Shown here piece after piece: positions 60,950 to 64,000 of a stretch of DNA of 64,000 nucleotides. The translations under genes and the position numbers were made by a program. The notes under the pieces were generated by a model, which ran no database searches, was not told the origin of the DNA, and saw only the letters and a list, made by a program, of their open reading frames with translations. Within the stretch, counting starts at the first letter, position 1. Each line of letters opens with the position of its first letter. Source of the DNA: Deltaproteobacteria bacterium (lineage in GTDB: Bacteria > Myxococcota_C > UBA6777); the NCBI GenBank assembly GCA_006226375.1, contig SBHC01000080.1:1-64000 (forward strand). Direction: 5' to 3'.

Positions 60950-62983
60950 CTAGTAAGAAGCTTTCAGGCTGTATTTGGCTTCCAAGTACACCGTTTCACC
61001 ATCGAAGGGTGTGAACCGCCACTTGTACCGGATGGTGCGAATCAGACAGTTGGTGAACCGCTTGCCCTTGAATCGGCGGGGGCTAACCTTGATGCTCTTG
61101 ACGCGTCCTCCGGGAGAGACTCCCAAGGTCAGCTTCAGGATTCCAGAGAGGTAGTTGCCGCTCTTGAGGTGCAGGTTGTAACAGTATTGAACCTTGCTGT
61201 TCTGGTTGTTCAACTCTTTGTAAAGCCTCTTGGCGAGGGCCTTGTCGATGCCAGCTCCGACTTCAGGTTCAGAGCTTTTCTTGGTCTTTCCGCCGCCAAA
61301 CTTCTTCATAAACAGCTGATTGATTTTGTCGTCGATGGAGCCCAGTTTTGTCTTTTTGGGGGCCTTCTTCGCTCGGGCAATTCGAGCCCGACGGTAGCGA
61401 CGACGAATCCGACGAACCCGACGCTTCTTCACCTTGACTGCGCGCTTGGTGGGGACTGCAGCAGGGCTAGCGTTGTCTTGAGCGAGGAGGCGACGGCGCG
61501 CCTCTTCGTCTTTCTTCGAAAGCCGAACCGCTGGTTTGTTCTCGTTGGTGGTCAGGCGCGGGGTTGGCAGTGTTTGTTGGGACGTTGCGTTGCTGTCGCG
61601 GTTGTTGAGCAACATAGGAAGCGTCAACAGAGCTGCGACGACACCCAAACCTGCGGCGACCGCGAGTCGGGCCGACCACTTGGGCTTGAGGGTTTCGCGA
61701 ATTTCGATGATGTCCGCGTCATCAATGTCGAACTCTTCTTCCGGTTCGTCGAACGGTATGGGCGGCAACGCCACTTCTACAAGGTCTTGCTTGCTGTCGA
61801 TCGCTGCTGCCATAAACTCGGAAGAAGCCTTGTCAAAGAAGTCGGCTTCTGCGCTGGACTCGATGAATTCCACAGCTGGAACGGCCTGGGCTTCATGAGC
61901 GACATCTTGCTGGTGGGGAGCCGGAGCCGTCTGTGACGGAGGGAACACACTCGGGAAGTCCGATTGCTGAGGAGCGATAGGTCCTCGGGCGAGAGGCTGT
62001 TGTGGCTCGCTCAAGCTGGGCTGCGAAGGTGTCAACGTGGAGCCAAACCCTCCACCCAAAGAGCCGCCGTTGGACTTGGCTGTTACAGGCTCGGGACGAA
62101 CTGGATCGGCGATCGTCTCACTTGTTGCAGGCTGTTGAAGCAAAGACAGCGGATTGGCACCTTGAGAGCTTGGAAACGGTGAACTTTCTGGTGCAGCCGG
62201 TTCCACCGCTTGCAATTGCTCCACGCTGGGAGTGCTTGCGTAGGTTTGGTTTTGGACCTGAGCAGCAAGAGGGGAAGCTGGTTCCCCGAAATTGTTGTTG
62301 TAGTTTGGTGTATGGATGGGCTCCCGCGGTGTTTCTCTGAGCTGCTGAACCGGAACAGGCGCACCCACCGGTGGTGGCGTAACGCGGGCTTGCGTCTGGA
62401 AGGCTTCCTTCAATTCATCCACACGACTGGCTGCCGTCCACTCGGGCCAACCGCCACACCAGATCAGCGTGTCTGCTTTCACCTGACCTTGTTGAATGTT
62501 TCGGATGACTTCGCTCTTCACCACAGGACCCGTGGGTTGACCATGGATGGCCATAAACCAGATGGGTTCTTCTTGCTTCTCTTCCCGCATCTGACGGATC
62601 CAGTCCGTCGAAATTCTCGCGATGACCGTGCGTTCTTCTTGCTGTTGGGGTTCGCTCAGGTCAAGCTTGAGGCCGCCTCCACTTTGTCCCTGACTGTGAA
62701 CAAAGGAGTGACCGTTGTAAGAAGAGGCAGGCTGTTGTTGGAACGGCGAACCTGTTGAGCCTGCTGCAGCTGCTGTATGGGCCGGGTTGGCTTGTGCAGC
62801 CGCTTGCCGTTGAGGCTGGGCCGCAGCTTGTCCACCTGCGTCGGCGCGCTGGGCGCGAGATTGGGGATCGCGAACGATGATCACATGGGAGCACTTCTTG
62901 CACCGGATCTTCAGGACTTTCTTGCGGACTTTTTGGTCTGAGATGGAGTACTTTGCGCTGCACTTGTCGCAGATAAATTTCAT
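60950..62983 (-). CDS. GltJ/AgmX-like protein: zinc ribbon + GYF + TM + TonB-like C-terminus
   Basis: 677 aa from the ATG at 62983; an upstream start at 63016 is less likely. The first ~35 residues are a four-Cys zinc ribbon (C5, C8, C28, C31: MKFICDKCSAKYSISDQKVR, CKKCS). A long linker rich in Ala, Gln, Ser and Pro contains a GYF-like segment (about 140-195: EPIWFMAIHGQPTGPVVKSE, GQVKADTLIWCGGWPEWTAA). After an acidic region (around 420-435) one membrane helix appears (about 447-470, LAVAAGLGVVAALLTLPMLL). A Lys/Arg-rich stretch leads to a TonB-like AgmX/PglI domain at the end (KVQYCYNLHLKSGNYLSGIL, LTLGVSPGGRVKSIKV, CLIRTIRYKWRFTPF). This order is that of GltJ from the Myxococcus gliding machinery. 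A trans-envelope coupling role is inferred. Confidence 0.85.
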   Translation of the reverse strand: MKFICDKCSAKYSISDQKVRKKVLKIRCKKCSHVIIVRDPQSRAQRADAGGQAAAQPQRQAAAQANPAHTAAAAGSTGSPFQQQPASSYNGHSFVHSQGQSGGGLKLDLSEPQQQEERTVIARISTDWIRQMREEKQEEPIWFMAIHGQPTGPVVKSEVIRNIQQGQVKADTLIWCGGWPEWTAASRVDELKEAFQTQARVTPPPVGAPVPVQQLRETPREPIHTPNYNNNFGEPASPLAAQVQNQTYASTPSVEQLQAVEPAAPESSPFPSSQGANPLSLLQQPATSETIADPVRPEPVTAKSNGGSLGGGFGSTLTPSQPSLSEPQQPLARGPIAPQQSDFPSVFPPSQTAPAPHQQDVAHEAQAVPAVEFIESSAEADFFDKASSEFMAAAIDSKQDLVEVALPPIPFDEPEEEFDIDDADIIEIRETLKPKWSARLAVAAGLGVVAALLTLPMLLNNRDSNATSQQTLPTPRLTTNENKPAVRLSKKDEEARRRLLAQDNASPAAVPTKRAVKVKKRRVRRIRRRYRRARIARAKKAPKKTKLGSIDDKINQLFMKKFGGGKTKKSSEPEVGAGIDKALAKRLYKELNNQNSKVQYCYNLHLKSGNYLSGILKLTLGVSPGGRVKSIKVSPRRFKGKRFTNCLIRTIRYKWRFTPFDGETVYLEAKYSLKASY

Positions 62984-63181
62984 GGAGCGAAGTCTCTCTT
63001 GTTGTGTTGGGGGCAAGAAGGGGGTTTTTAGGAGACCCCTTTCCTTTTGGGTTCGCCTGGCTCACATGTTGTTTGGGTTGGGTGATGGGTTTGTCTTTGC
63101 TTCCCACTGCACGTGGATGTTTGCACCAGCGGCAGTCGGAAAATCAAGCACAAATCCCAGTCTTCCAAAGACTCGAAACTC

Positions 63182-63196
63182 TTACCCTGTGGGTAA
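63182..63196 (-). promoter_or_regulatory. Palindrome at the start of the GltJ-like mRNA
   Basis: TTACCC-TGT-GGGTAA is a perfect 6-bp inverted repeat with a 3-bp spacer. It lies 10-24 bp downstream of the predicted -10, so it may be an operator overlapping the start site or a hairpin at the mRNA 5' end. Confidence 0.5.
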
Positions 63197-63205
63197 AGTT
63201 CGGTC

Positions 63206-63234
63206 ATCATACCACTCTGGAAGTCGAACTTCAA
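63206..63234 (-). promoter_or_regulatory. Sigma-70-type promoter of the GltJ-like gene
   Basis: On the minus strand TTGAAG (63234-63229), a 17-bp spacer and TATGAT (63211-63206) match a housekeeping promoter. Transcription would begin near 63199, giving a leader of about 215 nt to the ATG at 62983. Confidence 0.6.
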
Positions 63235-63260
63235 GAGTTCCATAACGCATATCAAGGGGT

Positions 63261-63274
63261 TGCGATCTATCGCA
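63261..63274. promoter_or_regulatory. Operator-like palindrome upstream of the GltJ-like promoter
   Basis: TGCGAT-CT-ATCGCA is a perfect inverted repeat about 27 bp upstream of the -35 element, a typical position for an activator site. Confidence 0.45.
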
Positions 63275-63445
63275 CACAACAAAACAGGGGAATGGCGATC
63301 CGTTCCTTATGGAGCGTCCTTTCTTCTGATGTTGCTTGTATCATCTAACGACAGGCCTGGGAGGTTTCTTAAGGGATACGAAATGAAAAAGCTGTTCTGC
63401 TTCTTCTGTCCCTTCTTTGAGGGGCACTGTCCGAGCTTGCTAGGT

Positions 63446-64000
63446 TCAATGTGGGTGGGGTGGCTGGGGCAACTCGGCCACTGACAGGTACCAGCGGTTC
63501 TGGTTGGAGCGGTGGAGCAGGCTGAACACCGAGCGCGCCTTCTTTCCTGTAATCCAAACCGTGTGGACGTAGGCTTTGTGGCTTCCTTTGGGCTGGTAAA
63601 TGTACACATCACGGAATGCCGTCTTGTTGTCCTTGTCTTTGGCTTTCCAGTACTCTTGGAGCAAAGCAAAGACAGTGGGGATACTGATCGCAGCATCAGC
63701 AGCCTTGAAGTACTTGTATTGGTAGCCGGGTCCTAAGTCGTACTGGGTCAGGTACCAATGTCCTTCCTGGCTACGCACAAAGCTCGTACGAACGGGCGTG
63801 AGCTGATCGTTGTTGTTGATGACCCAGTGCGCGCGTGCCTTGTTGCTGTTGGGTTCTTGGTAAATGTACAAGGTTTGGATGCGTGCGCCGTTGAAGCGAC
63901 GTGTGTTGGAACGCCAGCTTTGATCTTTCCAGTACTTGCGAATCAAGGCTTGGGCGATGTTGGCGTCCAATTGCTTGGGGCCCTTCTTGTGGTAAAGGAC
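63446..64000 (-). CDS. Partial protein with two related ~85-residue units (5' end outside window)
   Basis: The frame stays open to the right edge (reading VLYHKKGPKQLDANIAQALI from the edge), so the start lies outside the window; about 184 residues are seen. Two repeated units share IAQALIRKYW/FALLQEYWK, a central YIYQxP followed by KARAHWVI or KAYVHTVWI, and a final GHWYLTQYD or NRWYLSVAE. This pattern indicates a tandem beta-rich domain, possibly of an NTF2-like or similar small fold. It has no membrane segment in the visible part. The stop lies about 245 bp upstream of the promoter of the GltJ-like gene on the same strand. No family is recognised. Confidence 0.65.
   Translation of the reverse strand, partial: VLYHKKGPKQLDANIAQALIRKYWKDQSWRSNTRRFNGARIQTLYIYQEPNSNKARAHWVINNNDQLTPVRTSFVRSQEGHWYLTQYDLGPGYQYKYFKAADAAISIPTVFALLQEYWKAKDKDNKTAFRDVYIYQPKGSHKAYVHTVWITGKKARSVFSLLHRSNQNRWYLSVAELPQPPHPH

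Larger units (their letters stand above)
62984..63445. other. Intergenic region upstream of the GltJ-like gene
   Basis: About 460 bp containing a likely promoter at 63206-63234, a palindrome at 63182-63196 just after the predicted start site, a further palindrome TGCGAT-CT-ATCGCA at 63261-63274, and a GGGG/CCCC stem at 63017-63041 in the leader. A minus-strand frame of about 80 codons in the leader is not convincing. Confidence 0.55.

Overview
The window looks like chromosomal DNA of a Myxococcota-like (former Deltaproteobacteria) bacterium. Support comes from two eukaryote-like Ser/Thr kinases (one with a PEGA domain), AgmX/PglI-type TonB-like proteins including a GltJ-like zinc ribbon + GYF protein, several Cys-rich repeat lipoproteins (one of Stig1-type repeats), paired ArsA-like ATPases, a VKOR-DsbA fusion and many TPR proteins. 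By eye the GC content is moderate (about mid-50s %), lower than cultured Myxococcales. I see no rRNA, tRNA, CRISPR array, transposase, integrase or phage gene, so this reads as core or lineage-specific chromosome.

Layout. 1-6.2 kb: minus-strand cluster of a pseudo-receiver/degenerate GGDEF protein, a Ser/Thr kinase with an extracytoplasmic C-terminal domain, a 19-unit Cys-rich lipoprotein and, at the edge, spmA; a second Cys-rich lipoprotein diverges at 6.2-7.9 kb. 7.9-10.3 kb: minus-strand GST-like protein, MDR oxidoreductase and truncated haemoglobin. 10.4-16.9 kb: a hypothetical with a CRP-like site upstream, pepF-thiL, serC and a Fic-fold protein with a destroyed catalytic motif. 17-20.7 kb: a receiver+TPR protein and two ArsA-like ATPases. 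21-25 kb: comEC, an RDD protein and a ROK kinase. 25-29.9 kb: a PEGA kinase, folC and an MBL-fold phosphodiesterase-like protein. 30-32.7 kb: a Bax1-XPB DNA-repair pair with a LexA-like box upstream. 32.9-38.6 kb: an M23 peptidase and a 1,429-aa Stig1-repeat lipoprotein. 38.8-42.5 kb: a short AgmX-type protein, VKOR-DsbA and archaeal-type proS. 43-51 kb: an acidic membrane protein and a three-gene membrane operon (563-aa protein, DUF4175-like protein, peptidase MA-like TPR protein). 51-55.7 kb, plus strand: MscS channel, PEGA protein, small lipoprotein, OYE-type flavin oxidoreductase, VOC protein. 55.9-58.2 kb: a Gly/Leu low-complexity protein and a trigger-factor-like chaperone without a ribosome-binding domain. 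58.3-64 kb: a TPR protein, the GltJ-like protein and a partial tandem-domain protein.

How the parts may fit: the envelope theme dominates (Cys-rich lipoproteins, periplasmic disulfide machinery, M23 peptidase, TonB-like proteins, PEGA proteins). A reasonable inference is that VKOR-DsbA supplies disulfides to the Cys-rich proteins, and that the kinases and pseudo-receiver proteins regulate envelope functions. The best candidates for undescribed biology are the degenerate Fic protein with a Lys-rich tail, the bacterial XPB-Bax1 pair with its putative SOS box, the three-architecture Cys-rich lipoprotein set with its oxidase, the GLLGG-repeat protein next to an unusual trigger-factor relative, and the GltJ-like protein in operon with a TPR protein. 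All functions are read from sequence patterns only; no database search was possible.
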